DNA of 64,000 nucleotides from Paracoccaceae bacterium (GTDB lineage Bacteria > Pseudomonadota > Alphaproteobacteria > Rhodobacterales > Rhodobacteraceae): assembly GCA_027489355.1 (NCBI GenBank), contig JAIXZY010000079.1:1-64000 (forward strand), given 5' to 3'. The notes under the pieces are model-generated. The model was not told the origin of the DNA. It searched no databases and saw only the letters and a list, made by a program, of their open reading frames with translations. How positions within the stretch are numbered: the first letter of the stretch is position 1; the number at the start of each line of letters is the position of its first letter. The translations under genes were made by a program, and so were the position numbers. Positions 44,785 to 53,473 of the stretch are shown here, in pieces.

Positions 44785-45425
44785 GCGGTCTTCTCCGGGT
44801 AAAGGCACCAGTCCCGGATCGGGCAGATGCCGCATTTGGGTTTGCGCGCGACGCAGATATACCGGCCATGCAGGATAAGCCAGTGATGCGCGTGCAGCTG
44901 GTATTCGGCGGGGACGTTGTCCTCGATCGCGCGTTCGACGGCGGTCTCGTCGCGGCCGGGGGCGATGCCGGTGCGGTTGCCGACGCGGAAGATGTGGGTG
45001 TCGACGGCCTGCGCGGGATGGTGGAACCACATGTTCAGCACCACGTTCGCGGTCTTGCGACCCACCCCAGGCAGGGTGACGAGCGCGGCGCGGGACGAGG
45101 GGACCTCGCCCCCGAAATTCTCGATCAGCAGACGCGAAAGCTTGATGACGTTCTTCGCCTTGTTGCGGAACAGGCCGATGGTCTTGATGTGCTCGATCAG
45201 CCCCTCTTCGCCCAGGGCGAGCATCCTTTCCGGCGTGTCGGCGATCTGGAAAAGCCGGCGCGTCGCCTTGTTCACCCCGGCATCGGTCGCCTGCGCCGAC
45301 AGCGCCACGGCCACCAACAGGGTGAAGGCATTGGTATGGTCCAGCTCGCCCTTCGGATGCGGCTCGGCTTCCGCGAAGCGGGCGAAGATCTGTTTCAGCG
45401 TGGCATAGGGCAGTTGCGCGGTCAT
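44781..45425 (-). CDS. nth: Endonuclease III
   Basis: A 214-residue base-excision repair glycosylase/AP lyase. The helix-hairpin-helix is LPGVGRKTANVVL with the catalytic Lys, the catalytic Asp is in VDTHIFRV, and the C-terminus has the C-X6-C-X2-C-X5-C iron-sulfur loop (CVARKPKCGICPIRDWC). It removes oxidised pyrimidines. It is divergent from the Ada/Ogt gene at 45528 and coupled to the PfkB kinase. Confidence 0.97.
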   Translation of the reverse strand: MTAQLPYATLKQIFARFAEAEPHPKGELDHTNAFTLLVAVALSAQATDAGVNKATRRLFQIADTPERMLALGEEGLIEHIKTIGLFRNKAKNVIKLSRLLIENFGGEVPSSRAALVTLPGVGRKTANVVLNMWFHHPAQAVDTHIFRVGNRTGIAPGRDETAVERAIEDNVPAEYQLHAHHWLILHGRYICVARKPKCGICPIRDWCLYPEKTA

Positions 45426-45527
45426 GGCCCTATGCAGCACGAATGGCGCGGGCCGACAAGCCGCAGGAAACGGGTCGCGGCACGCGGGCGGCGCGATTAG
45501 ATGAAGCGCATAGCCGAGGAAGCGCAG

Positions 45528-46358
45528 ATGACCGACCAATCCCCGTCCTACCATTACCAGGTGATCGGCCGCGCCTTGCAGGTGATCGACGCTGAAGGCC
45601 CCGCCCTGACGCTGGACCAGCTGGCGCAGCGGATGAACATGAGCCCCGCGCATTTCCAGCGGGTGTTCAGCCAATGGGTCGGCGTCAGTCCGAAGCGGTA
45701 TCAGCAATACCTGACGCTGGGCCATGCCCGCCGCCTTCTGGCCGAGCGTCACACCCTTCTGGGAACGGCGCTGGAAACCGGCCTGTCGGGGACGGGCCGC
45801 CTGCATGACCTGTTCCTGACCTGGGAGGCGATGTCGCCGGGGGATTATGCACGCGGCGGCGCGGGGCTGGAGATCCGCTGGGGCTGGTTCGAAAGCCCCT
45901 TCGGTCCGGCGCTGGTCATGGCCACGGCCAAGGGCATCTGCGGCATCGGCTTTGCCGACGAGGTCGGCGCCGAGGCCGCGCTGGAGGATCTGGTCCGCCG
46001 CTGGCCCAAGGCGGCTTACGTCGAGGACCCGACCGCGATCCGTCCGCTGGTCGACGCGGCCTTCGGCGGGCAGGCGACCAGCCTTCACCTGATCGGTGCG
46101 CCGTTCCAGATCAAGGTCTGGGAGGCGTTGCTGGCGATCCCCACCGGCCATGTCACCACCTATGCCGACATTGCCGAGGCCATCGGCCACCCGCAGGCGC
46201 ACCGGGCGGTGGGAACGGCCGTCGGACGCAACCCGATCAGCTTCCTGATTCCCTGCCACCGCGCGCTGCGGCGGGACGGAGGCCTTGGGGGGTACCACTG
46301 GGGCCTGCCCCGCAAGCGCGCCATGCTGGCCTGGGAAGCGGCGCGCACAGATCTGTGA
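45528..46358 (+). CDS. AraC-type HTH fused to methylated-DNA-protein cysteine methyltransferase
   Basis: A 276-residue Ada-like protein lacking the N-terminal zinc phosphotriester domain. Residues 10 to about 110 form an AraC HTH (LTLDQLAQRMNMSPAHFQRVFSQWVGVSPKRY). The rest is the O6-alkylguanine transferase, with the acceptor Cys in NPISFLIPCHRALRRDGGLGGYHWG. ATG 45528 is chosen because GAGGAAG lies 7 bases upstream; 45501 is possible. It reverses O6-methylguanine damage and may autoregulate. Confidence 0.93.
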   Translation: MTDQSPSYHYQVIGRALQVIDAEGPALTLDQLAQRMNMSPAHFQRVFSQWVGVSPKRYQQYLTLGHARRLLAERHTLLGTALETGLSGTGRLHDLFLTWEAMSPGDYARGGAGLEIRWGWFESPFGPALVMATAKGICGIGFADEVGAEAALEDLVRRWPKAAYVEDPTAIRPLVDAAFGGQATSLHLIGAPFQIKVWEALLAIPTGHVTTYADIAEAIGHPQAHRAVGTAVGRNPISFLIPCHRALRRDGGLGGYHWGLPRKRAMLAWEAARTDL

Positions 46359-46474
46359 TGGGCGGAACCCTGCCGAGGTGCAGGGAACCGCCTGCCTCTC
46401 GACGCCGTTGGTGTATTGTGGCACGGGTCTGAGCACAGGCCCACCAAAGGGCGAATTACGAGGCGAGAGCAAAG

Positions 46475-47131
46475 ATGATGATGAAGACCCCCCTGTTCCT
46501 GGCCGTGGCTGGCGCGCTGGCGCTGACCGCCTGCGTCGATCCGAACGCCTATCCGAATGACCCGAACGCCCGCCAGCGCAATGGCGCGGTGATTGGCGGT
46601 CTCGTCGGCGCGGTGGCCGGCGCTTCGGTGTCGGACGGCGACGACAAGCTGAAGGGCGCGATCATCGGCGGCGCCCTGGGTGCCGGGACCGGCGCGCTGA
46701 TCGGTGCCGACCTCGACCGTCAGGCCGCCGAACTGCGCGGCTCGCTGAACTCGAACATCTCGGTCACCAACACCGGCGAATACCTGATCGTGAACATGCC
46801 GCAGGACCTGCTGTTCGCGACCGACAGCGCCTCGGTCCGCCCGGACCTGCGGGCTGACCTGTCGACCGTATCGTCGAGCCTGCTGAAGTACCCGAACAGC
46901 CGGATCGAGGTGATCGGCCACACCGACAACACCGGGTCGGCCGCCTACAACCAGGACCTGTCGCAGCGCCGCGCGGTCGCGGTCGCCAGCGTCCTGCGCG
47001 AGAATGGCGTGCCGGGCAACCGCATTGCCGCCTATGGCCGGGGCGAGGACCAGCCCATCGCGTCGAACCTGACGGCCGAGGGCCGCGCCCAGAACCGTCG
47101 CGTGGAAATCATCATCCGCCCGATCCGCTGA
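46475..47131 (+). CDS. OmpA-family outer-membrane lipoprotein (YiaD-like)
   Basis: A 218-residue lipoprotein. The lipobox is LTAC (Cys about residue 22), followed by a glycine-zipper segment (GAVIGGLVGAVAGAS, GAIIGGALGAGTGALIGAD) and a C-terminal OmpA peptidoglycan-binding domain (IEVIGHTDNTGSAAYNQDLSQRRAVAV). It tethers the outer membrane to peptidoglycan. A strong terminator follows, so it is probably monocistronic. Confidence 0.94.
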   Translation: MMMKTPLFLAVAGALALTACVDPNAYPNDPNARQRNGAVIGGLVGAVAGASVSDGDDKLKGAIIGGALGAGTGALIGADLDRQAAELRGSLNSNISVTNTGEYLIVNMPQDLLFATDSASVRPDLRADLSTVSSSLLKYPNSRIEVIGHTDNTGSAAYNQDLSQRRAVAVASVLRENGVPGNRIAAYGRGEDQPIASNLTAEGRAQNRRVEIIIRPIR

Positions 47132-47147
47132 TCCAGTCGGCATCGGG

Positions 47148-47178
47148 AAAGGGGGTCAGCCGCGGCTGGCCCCCTTTT
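47148..47178 (+). terminator. Rho-independent terminator after the OmpA gene
   Basis: GGGGGTCAGCC (47151-47161) pairs with GGCTGGCCCCC (47164-47174), followed by TTTT and preceded by AAA, so it could work in both directions. Confidence 0.85.
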
Positions 47179-47234
47179 GCTTGGCGATCCGGCCAGAATC
47201 GGTCATATTTCCGGACCAATAACCAGGGTCCGCC

Positions 47235-48002
47235 ATGCCATTCCTGAAAGTCACGCCCGAGAAGCTGTCGAATTCCGTCGTCCGTCAGATCGAGCAGCTG
47301 ATCCTGCGCGGCGTCCTGCGTCCTGGGGAGCGGCTGCCGTCGGAACGCGACCTGGCCGAGAAGATGGGCGTCTCGCGCCCGTCCCTGCGCGAGGCGATCG
47401 CGGACCTGGCCGAGCGGGGGCTGCTGGTCAGCCGGGCCGGGTCGGGGATCTTCGTGGCCGAGGTATTGGGATCGGCCTTCTCGCCCGCGCTGGCGCAACT
47501 GTTCTCGACGCATGAAGAGGCGGTCTTCGACTATATCAGCTTCCGCCGCGACATGGAGGGGTTGGCGGCCGAACGGGCGGCGGTCTACGGGTCGGAGACG
47601 GACCTGAAGCTGATCGACACGATCTTCCGCAAGATGGAGCTGGCGCACCAGAAGCGCGATCCCTCGGACGAGGCGCAGCTGGATGCCGAGTTCCACATGG
47701 CGATCATCGAGGCCAGCCACAACGTGATCATGCTGCACATGCTGCGGTCGATGTTCGACCTTCTGCGGCAGGGCGTGTTCTACAATCGGCAGGTGATGTT
47801 CAAGAACCGCATGACGCGGGACCAGCTTCTGGACCAGCACCGCGCAATCAACGCCGCGATCCAGGCCCGCGACCCCGCTGCTGCGCGCGAGGCGGTGGGG
47901 GCGCACATGGCCTATGTCGAGACGGCCTTCCACGACCAGATGCGCGCCGAAAGGCACGAATCCATCGCCCGCCAGCGGCTGGAGCAGGAGGCAAGCCGCT
48001 AG
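47235..48002 (+). CDS. FadR/GntR-family transcriptional regulator
   Basis: A 255-residue GntR protein. The winged HTH is RPGERLPSERDLAEKMGVSRPSLREAIADL, and the all-helical FCD effector domain begins near residue 90, with a metal-site pattern (DAEFHMAIIEASHN, DQHRAI). Length and sequence resemble the PdhR/LldR/GlcC group that senses pyruvate, lactate or glycolate. The partner genes are not evident; accA follows after 80 bases on the same strand. Confidence 0.9.
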   Translation: MPFLKVTPEKLSNSVVRQIEQLILRGVLRPGERLPSERDLAEKMGVSRPSLREAIADLAERGLLVSRAGSGIFVAEVLGSAFSPALAQLFSTHEEAVFDYISFRRDMEGLAAERAAVYGSETDLKLIDTIFRKMELAHQKRDPSDEAQLDAEFHMAIIEASHNVIMLHMLRSMFDLLRQGVFYNRQVMFKNRMTRDQLLDQHRAINAAIQARDPAAAREAVGAHMAYVETAFHDQMRAERHESIARQRLEQEASR

Positions 48003-48082
48003 GCCGGGCCGCTCCCGGGCCTGCCGAGTTGCATCAGGCGGGGCGCGCGGGCATATAGATGCGGTCCCGAAAAGGAAGCGCC

Positions 48083-49042
48083 ATGCAGTATCTCGATTTT
48101 GAAAAGCCCCTCGCCGACATCGAAGGCAAGGCGGAAGAGCTTCGCGCGATGGCGAAGACCGGCTCCGGCATGGATGTGTCCAGGGAGGCCGAGGCGCTGG
48201 ACCGGAAGGCGGACGCAGCGCTGCGCGATCTCTACAAGAACCTGACGGCCTGGCAGAAATGCCAGGTGGCCCGCCACCCGGACCGGCCGCATTGTCAGGA
48301 TTACATCGAACAGCTGTTCACCGAATTCACCTCGCTGGCCGGGGACCGGGCCTTTGCCGACGACCATGCGGTGATCGGCGGGCTTGCGCGGTTCAACGAC
48401 CAGCCGGTCATGGTGATCGGGCATGAGAAGGGCAACGACACCAAGTCCCGCATCCAGCGCAACTTCGGCATGGCGCGGCCCGAGGGCTATCGCAAGGCGA
48501 TCCGGCTGATGGACCTGGCGGACCGGTTCCGCATTCCGGTCATCACGCTGATCGACACTGCCGGGGCCTATCCCGGCAAGGGGGCCGAGGAGCGGGGGCA
48601 GGCCGAGGCCATCGCGCGGTCGACCGAAAAGTGCCTCGCCATCCGGGTGCCGCTGATCTCGGTCGTCATCGGCGAGGGCGGCTCGGGCGGGGCGGTGGCC
48701 TTTGCGACGGCGAACCGGGTGGCGATGCTGGAGCATTCGATCTACTCGGTGATCAGCCCCGAGGGCTGCGCGAGTATCCTGTGGAAGGACGCCGAGAAGA
48801 TGCGCGAGGCGGCCGAGGCGCTGCGACTGACGGCGCAGGATCTGCAGAAGCTTGGGATCATCGACCGGATCGTGAAAGAGCCGCTGGGCGGGGCGCAGCG
48901 GTCGCCGAAAGAGGCGGTCGAGGCGGTGGGCAAGGCGATCGAGGCGATGCTGGGCGAGCTGACCTCGAAGAAGCCCGAGGCGCTGGTGAAGGACCGGCGG
49001 CAGAAGTTCCTGGACATGGGTTCGAAAGGGCTTGCCGCTTGA
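48083..49042 (+). CDS. accA: Acetyl-CoA carboxylase carboxyltransferase subunit alpha
   Basis: A 319-residue AccA with [69 protein letters not shown] and [10 protein letters not shown], together with [12 protein letters not shown]. It forms the carboxyltransferase with AccD in fatty-acid synthesis. ATG 48083 is preferred over 48059, having AAAAGGAAG upstream. Its stop overlaps the TTG start of the next gene. Confidence 0.98.
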   Translation: MQYLDFEKPLADIEGKAEELRAMAKTGSGMDVSREAEALDRKADAALRDLYKNLTAWQKCQVARHPDRPHCQDYIEQLFTEFTSLAGDRAFADDHAVIGGLARFNDQPVMVIGHEKGNDTKSRIQRNFGMARPEGYRKAIRLMDLADRFRIPVITLIDTAGAYPGKGAEERGQAEAIARSTEKCLAIRVPLISVVIGEGGSGGAVAFATANRVAMLEHSIYSVISPEGCASILWKDAEKMREAAEALRLTAQDLQKLGIIDRIVKEPLGGAQRSPKEAVEAVGKAIEAMLGELTSKKPEALVKDRRQKFLDMGSKGLAA

Positions 49043-49353
49043 ATCCCTGGCTGATCGTTGCCATCGCAGGGCTGATGGAGACCGGCTGGGCGCTGGGACT
49101 GAAGTATTCGGAAGGCTTCACCAAGCTGGTGCCGTCGGTGATCACGGTGGTTCTGGCGCTGGGGTCGTTCTACCTGCTCTCTGCCGCGATGAAGAGCCTG
49201 CCGGTCGGCACGGCCTATGCGGTCTGGGTGGGCATTGGCGCCATCGGCACCGCCGTCGCGGCGGTGTTCCTGTTCCAGGAGCCGGTCAACGTCATGCGGG
49301 TGACGGGGGTGCTACTGATCCTTGCCGGGATCGTGGCGCTGAAATTCGCATGA
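49039..49353 (+). CDS. SMR-family multidrug/guanidinium exporter (SugE/Gdx-like)
   Basis: A 104-residue four-helix membrane protein with the conserved Glu in [21 protein letters not shown], matching the Gdx/SugE branch rather than EmrE, and [17 protein letters not shown]. The only usable start is TTG 49039, which overlaps the accA stop in TTGA. Gdx proteins export guanidinium in exchange for protons; others export quaternary ammonium compounds. No guanidine riboswitch is visible because the gene is coupled to accA. Confidence 0.9.
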   Translation: MNPWLIVAIAGLMETGWALGLKYSEGFTKLVPSVITVVLALGSFYLLSAAMKSLPVGTAYAVWVGIGAIGTAVAAVFLFQEPVNVMRVTGVLLILAGIVALKFA

Positions 49354-49835
49354 GGCCCTGGCTGCTCGTCGCGGCCCTGCTCGCGACGCGGGTCGCGGCG
49401 GGGACGCTGGAGGGGCGGCTGGTGACCTTCACGGTCGAGACCTGGGACGACCGCGCCGCCCCGCTGCTGGTCGCGCGGGGGCGGACGGTGGCCGTGGGGC
49501 AGGGCACCGAGTTCGGGCTGGGGCCGGAGGGGTTCACCGGCGGTCTCGAAGTGGTGCCGGTGGCGGTGGAGATCGGGCCGAACCGGATCGAGCTGAGCTA
49601 TCCGCGCGGCATCGGCCGGTTCTACCAGGCAAGGTTCAACGGCTATGTGCTGCGCTTCGAGACGGAATGCGCGCTGTTCGACAAGGTTGCCATCGACCCT
49701 GTGGGGACGACGATGAAGGTCACGGAGGTCTGGGCAGAGACCGGGGCGCTTTTCATCAACGTCTCGGGCCTGGGCTACGGGCCGGACTCCCGGCTGGCGC
49801 TGGATATCGAGGTCGCGGACTGTCCGCTGAGCTGA
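49350..49835 (+). CDS. Hypothetical secreted protein
   Basis: A 161-residue protein with a signal peptide (LLVAALLATRVAAG). The mature part is beta-rich (LVTFTVETWDD, LEVVPVAVEIGPNRIELSY) and has Cys in ETECALFD and near the end in VADCPLS, possibly a disulfide. The ATG overlaps the SMR stop by 4 bases. I recognise no family and would place it in the periplasm. Confidence 0.75.
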   Translation: MRPWLLVAALLATRVAAGTLEGRLVTFTVETWDDRAAPLLVARGRTVAVGQGTEFGLGPEGFTGGLEVVPVAVEIGPNRIELSYPRGIGRFYQARFNGYVLRFETECALFDKVAIDPVGTTMKVTEVWAETGALFINVSGLGYGPDSRLALDIEVADCPLS

Positions 49836-49842
49836 CGGCATC

Positions 49843-49869
49843 GTAGGGTGGGCGATACGCCCACCCTAC
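49843..49869. repeat. GTAGGGTGGGCG perfect palindrome
   Basis: GTAGGGTGGGCG-ATA-CGCCCACCCTAC has perfect 12-base arms. It follows the stop at 49835 by 7 bases and could act as a terminator hairpin for both strands. A diverged copy is at 41539. Confidence 0.8.
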
Positions 49870-49912
49870 CGCGGCGCCCTGGGGGTCGGTGGGTTCGCGT
49901 GGGGCCGGCGGC

Positions 49913-49962
49913 TGGGGGTTTCACACCCCCAGACCCCCGTGGAGTATTTCTGAAAAGAGCAG
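49913..49962 (-). repeat. Dispersed 3' repeat, copy D (long form)
   Basis: On the minus strand it reads CCTGCTCTTTTC, AGAAATACTCCACGGGGG and ends with a hairpin CTGGGGG-TGTGAAA-CCCCCAG. It starts 23 bases past the stop of the leftward plsC gene and closely matches copy A at 36071. Confidence 0.75.
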
Positions 49963-49985
49963 GACAGCCCCAGGACGGCCGGGCG

Positions 49986-50711
49986 TCAGGGACGGAACCC
50001 GGCTTCGGCCATCAGCCGGTTCGAGTTCGTCTCGACCTCGGCTTCCAGCTTCGCCATGAACGCCTGCACCTTGAGTCCGGGATCGATCGGGGCCAGGAAT
50101 TCCACTACGGCGGTCCCGGGTTTGCGCCGGATGCCACGTTTCGGCCAGAAGAGGCCCACGTTCGCGGCGACCGGGACGCAGGGCTGCGCCAGCTGGTCGT
50201 AGAGGAGGCCCGTGCCGACCTTGTAGGGCAGCTTTGCCCCCGGCGCGACGCGGGTGCCTTGCGGGTAGATGATGAGTTGGCCCGGTTCCGCCGCGCCCCT
50301 GGCCACGTCGGATTTCATCCTGGCGATGGCTGCGCCGCGCTTGCCGCGATCCACCGGGACGCAGCCGATGCGCAGGGCGTATTGGCCGAGGAAGGGGGTG
50401 AACATGAGTTCCCGCTTCATGATGAACTTGCCCGCGGGAACCGCGTTGAAGATCATGATGATGTCGAGGAAGCTTTGATGCTTGGCCGCGATCACGCATT
50501 CGCCCGTGGGCGGCGTGCCGCGGACCTCGGATTTCAGGCCGGTGAGGACGCGGAGCGAGGCCAGCGTCCAGCGGCAGAAGGTCTTGCAGGCGACACGCGC
50601 CCCGTAGCGCGAGACCAGCGCCCAGGGCGCGAAAAGGACGGCGATCACCGCCATCGCCAGGTACATCTGGACGATGAAGATCAGCGAGAGCAGCCAGCGG
50701 ATCGGGGTCAT
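49986..50711 (-). CDS. plsC: 1-acyl-sn-glycerol-3-phosphate acyltransferase
   Basis: A 241-residue PlsC-family acyltransferase. There is an N-terminal membrane helix (LLSLIFIVQMYLAMAVIAVLF), the catalytic HX4D in KHQSFLDII, and the later conserved YPQGTR block. It converts lysophosphatidate to phosphatidate at the inner membrane. It overlaps the ftsX stop by 4 bases, so ftsE-ftsX-plsC is one operon. Confidence 0.93.
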   Translation of the reverse strand: MTPIRWLLSLIFIVQMYLAMAVIAVLFAPWALVSRYGARVACKTFCRWTLASLRVLTGLKSEVRGTPPTGECVIAAKHQSFLDIIMIFNAVPAGKFIMKRELMFTPFLGQYALRIGCVPVDRGKRGAAIARMKSDVARGAAEPGQLIIYPQGTRVAPGAKLPYKVGTGLLYDQLAQPCVPVAANVGLFWPKRGIRRKPGTAVVEFLAPIDPGLKVQAFMAKLEAEVETNSNRLMAEAGFRP

Positions 50712-51604
50712 GTCAGCTCTCTCAGCTTCTGGAAGGCGGCGCGGCGGGTGGCGAGGAAGGCCACGATAGCGGCCAGCGGCGGCAGCGCCAAGGGCCAGAG
50801 CCAGCCCGCGCCCGTGAAGCCGAGGCCGGTCAGGAAGCCGCCGGCGGCGTCGGCGGCGGGAAGGGCGGCGACGCCGACAAGGCCCGCGGCGGCCCCGATG
50901 GCCGCCCCGGTCAGGGCGCGCAGCGTGAAGCGGCGGACGAAGGCGCGGGCGATGTAGCTGTCCTTGGCGCCGACGAGGCGGAGGACGCGGATCACCTCGG
51001 CATTGGTGGCCAGCGCCGCGCGGGCGGCAAGGGTGATCATCGCGGCCATCGCGGCGCCAATCAGCGCGATGGAGAGGACGCCGAGGAGGCGGATGCGTTG
51101 GGCGGCCTCGGCCAGGGGGCGGCGCCAGCGGGTGTGGTCGTCGAGGACGGCGCCCGGGGCCTCGGCCGTCAGGCGCTGCTTCAGGCCCTCGGCGTCGTAG
51201 GGCGGGTCGGCTTCCACGACTTCGATCAGGCGGGGGATCGGCAGGGCCTCGACGGGCAGGTCGGGGCCGAACCAGGGTTCGAGAAGCTGTTTCGTCTCGG
51301 CATCCTCGATCAACCGGTAGCTCTTGATGCCGGGAGTGGAGGCCAGCGCGGTGAGGATGGCGTCGGTCTGGATCTGGACCTGCTCCTCGGGCGCGGACAG
51401 GCGGATGGTGGCGGTCTTGGCCAGCGCCTCGGACCAGCGGGTGGCGAGGCGGCCGGAGGCCAGCGAGAGGGCGAGCGCGAAGACGCAGAGGAAGGTCATC
51501 GCGCCCGCGGTGAAGGTGGTGAGCCAGGCGGTGGGGCCGGAGGGCGGGACGACCTCCAGCGCGCGGGTGGCGGGCGAGGCGGGCTTGGCGGTCGGGAGCC
51601 TCAC
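50708..51604 (-). CDS. ftsX: Cell-division protein FtsX
   Basis: A 298-residue membrane protein with an N-terminal helix (WLTTFTAGAMTFLCVFALALSL), an extracytoplasmic loop and a C-terminal FtsX domain with three helices (LLGVLSIALIGAAMAAMITLAARAAL and on). The start is GTG at 51604, overlapping the ftsE stop in GTGA. With FtsE it activates periplasmic peptidoglycan amidases at the septum. Confidence 0.9.
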   Translation of the reverse strand: MRLPTAKPASPATRALEVVPPSGPTAWLTTFTAGAMTFLCVFALALSLASGRLATRWSEALAKTATIRLSAPEEQVQIQTDAILTALASTPGIKSYRLIEDAETKQLLEPWFGPDLPVEALPIPRLIEVVEADPPYDAEGLKQRLTAEAPGAVLDDHTRWRRPLAEAAQRIRLLGVLSIALIGAAMAAMITLAARAALATNAEVIRVLRLVGAKDSYIARAFVRRFTLRALTGAAIGAAAGLVGVAALPAADAAGGFLTGLGFTGAGWLWPLALPPLAAIVAFLATRRAAFQKLRELT

Positions 51605-52278
51605 AGGTCGGCCCCCGCAAGCTGGACGCGGTGCTTGGCGATGCGCAGCACGCGGGCCTGGATCTGCGCCTTGGCCTGGCGGATCAGGTTCAGGTCGTGG
51701 GTGGCGACCAGGATGGTCTTGCCCATCTTGTTCAGCTCGACCAGCAGGGTGAGGATGCGGAGCGACATCTCCCAGTCGACGTTGCCGGTGGGTTCGTCGG
51801 CGAGGATCACGTCCGGGTCGACGATCACGGCGCGGGCCAGGGCAGCGCGCTGGCGTTCTCCGCCCGACAGTTGCGGGGGCAGCGCGTCGGCCAGGTGTTT
51901 CAGGCCGACCCAGCCCAGAAGATCGTCCATGTCCTGCGGCGAGCTTTCGCGGTCGGACACGGTGAAGGGCAGCGCCATGTTGGCGGCAAGGCTCATGTGG
52001 TCCAGGAACTTGCAGTCCTGATGGACGATGCCGATGCGGCGGCGGGTGCGGGCGATGTCGTCGCGGGACAGCTTGGTGACGTCGTTGTCGAACAGCGTCA
52101 CGCGGCCCGAGGTCGGGCGCAGCTCGGCATAGGCCAGCTTGAGGAAGGTCGATTTCCCCGCCCCGGACGGGCCGGTGAGGAAGTGGAAGGACCCCGGCGC
52201 CAGTTTCAGCGAGACGTCGGTCAGAAGCTCGCCCCCGCCATAGCTGTAGGCCACGTTCTCGAAGGTGATCACGGTCAT
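51601..52278 (-). CDS. ftsE: Cell-division ATP-binding protein FtsE
   Basis: A 225-residue ABC ATPase. Walker A is GPSGAGKST, the signature LSGGERQRAALARA, Walker B VILADEPTGNVD and the switch His in VATHDL. The opening VITFENVAYSYGGG is typical of FtsE. ATG 52278 is chosen by family length; an upstream in-frame ATG at 52353 adds 25 odd residues. It is divergent from the zinc-ribbon gene. Confidence 0.95.
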   Translation of the reverse strand: MTVITFENVAYSYGGGELLTDVSLKLAPGSFHFLTGPSGAGKSTFLKLAYAELRPTSGRVTLFDNDVTKLSRDDIARTRRRIGIVHQDCKFLDHMSLAANMALPFTVSDRESSPQDMDDLLGWVGLKHLADALPPQLSGGERQRAALARAVIVDPDVILADEPTGNVDWEMSLRILTLLVELNKMGKTILVATHDLNLIRQAKAQIQARVLRIAKHRVQLAGADL

Positions 52279-52370
52279 CCCCTGCTGGACCCGGAAAGCG
52301 GCACATGTGCCTTCATTGCGCTTTCCATCGCACAGGCCGAAACGATTGCACAAGAGCGAGCGACAAACCC

Positions 52371-52399
52371 TTGGAACGACTGGAATTAGGGTCTACAAC
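52371..52399 (+). promoter_or_regulatory. Possible sigma-70-type promoter of the zinc-ribbon gene
   Basis: TTGGAA (52371-52376) and TACAAC (52394-52399) are spaced by 17 bases, and the gene starts 37 bases further on. Confidence 0.35.
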
Positions 52400-52435
52400 A
52401 ATCGCGGCAGCCAGAGGAAACGGGCTGGAGGGACG

Positions 52436-53398
52436 ATGATGCGGTTGGTTTGTCCGAACTGTGAGGCCAAGTACGAGGTCCCCGAGGATGCGATCCCCGA
52501 GACCGGGCGCGACGTCCAGTGCGCCAATTGCGGCCACGCGTGGTTCCAGATGCGGCCCCGGGTCGAGACGGCGGCAGCGCCGGTGGTCGCGGCCCCGGTG
52601 ACGCCCCCCGCGCCGCCAGTGGCAGAGCCGGAGCCCGTCGTTGCCGAACCCGTGGCCGAGCCGGTCGCGCCTGTCGCCGAAACGGTGGTCGTCCCCGCGC
52701 CCGAACCCGAGCCCCAGCCTGGACCCGAACCCGAGGCGGTCGCCCCGGTGGCAGAAGAGCCTGCTCCGGTTCCGGAGCCCGCGCCCGAACCGGTCGTCGC
52801 GGTCGTGGCCGAGGCCCCGCCGGCCGTGGTCGAAGCCGATGCCGGGATCGACGACGACGTTGCCCCCGAGGCGCCGGCCGCTGCGGCGGTGGCCGGGGCG
52901 GCGGGCTATGCGGTGGACGACTCGGTCCTTGCGATCCTGCGCGAGGAGGCCGAGCGCGAGGCCCGCGCCCGCCAGGCCGAGGCCGCGCGGCCGCTGGAGA
53001 CCCAGCCGGATCTGGGGATCGACCAGGCGATGCCGGTCGCGGCGAAGGTTCCCGACGTCGTGGCGGAGGACCCGGCGCTGGTGGCGCGCCGGACCCGCCT
53101 GCCGGATGTCGAAGAGATCAACTCGACGCTCCGGCCTTCAGATGTGGCGGCAGAGGATATCGCCCCCGAGGCGATCCCGACCGCGGCGGACGGGCGGAGC
53201 AGCTTCCGCAGCGGGTTCCTTCTGGTGCTGACCGTGGCGATCCTCGGCTCGGCCATTTATGCCAGCGCGGACGCGATTGCCGAGGCGGTGCCGGCGCTTG
53301 CAGGTCCGCTGCAGGGCTACGTCGCCTTCGTGGACAGCCTGCGGCTGCAGCTGGACGGGCTGATGCAAAGCGCAACCGTGGCGATCAACGGCAACTGA
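52436..53398 (+). CDS. MJ0042-type zinc-ribbon membrane protein
   Basis: A 320-residue protein. The first 35 residues form a CXXC...CXXC zinc ribbon (Cys6, Cys9, Cys29, Cys32) ending GHAWFQ, typical of the MJ0042 family. A long Pro/Glu/Ala/Val-rich linker follows (repeated PEP, EPV and VAEPV units to about residue 140), then a hydrophobic segment FLLVLTVAILGSAIYASADAI near the C-terminus. It is common next to ftsE in Rhodobacteraceae-type genomes, but the role is unknown. A GGAGGGACG site precedes it. Confidence 0.85.
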   Translation: MMRLVCPNCEAKYEVPEDAIPETGRDVQCANCGHAWFQMRPRVETAAAPVVAAPVTPPAPPVAEPEPVVAEPVAEPVAPVAETVVVPAPEPEPQPGPEPEAVAPVAEEPAPVPEPAPEPVVAVVAEAPPAVVEADAGIDDDVAPEAPAAAAVAGAAGYAVDDSVLAILREEAEREARARQAEAARPLETQPDLGIDQAMPVAAKVPDVVAEDPALVARRTRLPDVEEINSTLRPSDVAAEDIAPEAIPTAADGRSSFRSGFLLVLTVAILGSAIYASADAIAEAVPALAGPLQGYVAFVDSLRLQLDGLMQSATVAINGN

Positions 53399-53473
53399 GA
53401 AACCGTTTCGGCTTGCCCCTGAGCGGGCGGGCCATTATCCCTTGCGGCCAAGCCAGACCGCGAGGAATCCGCC

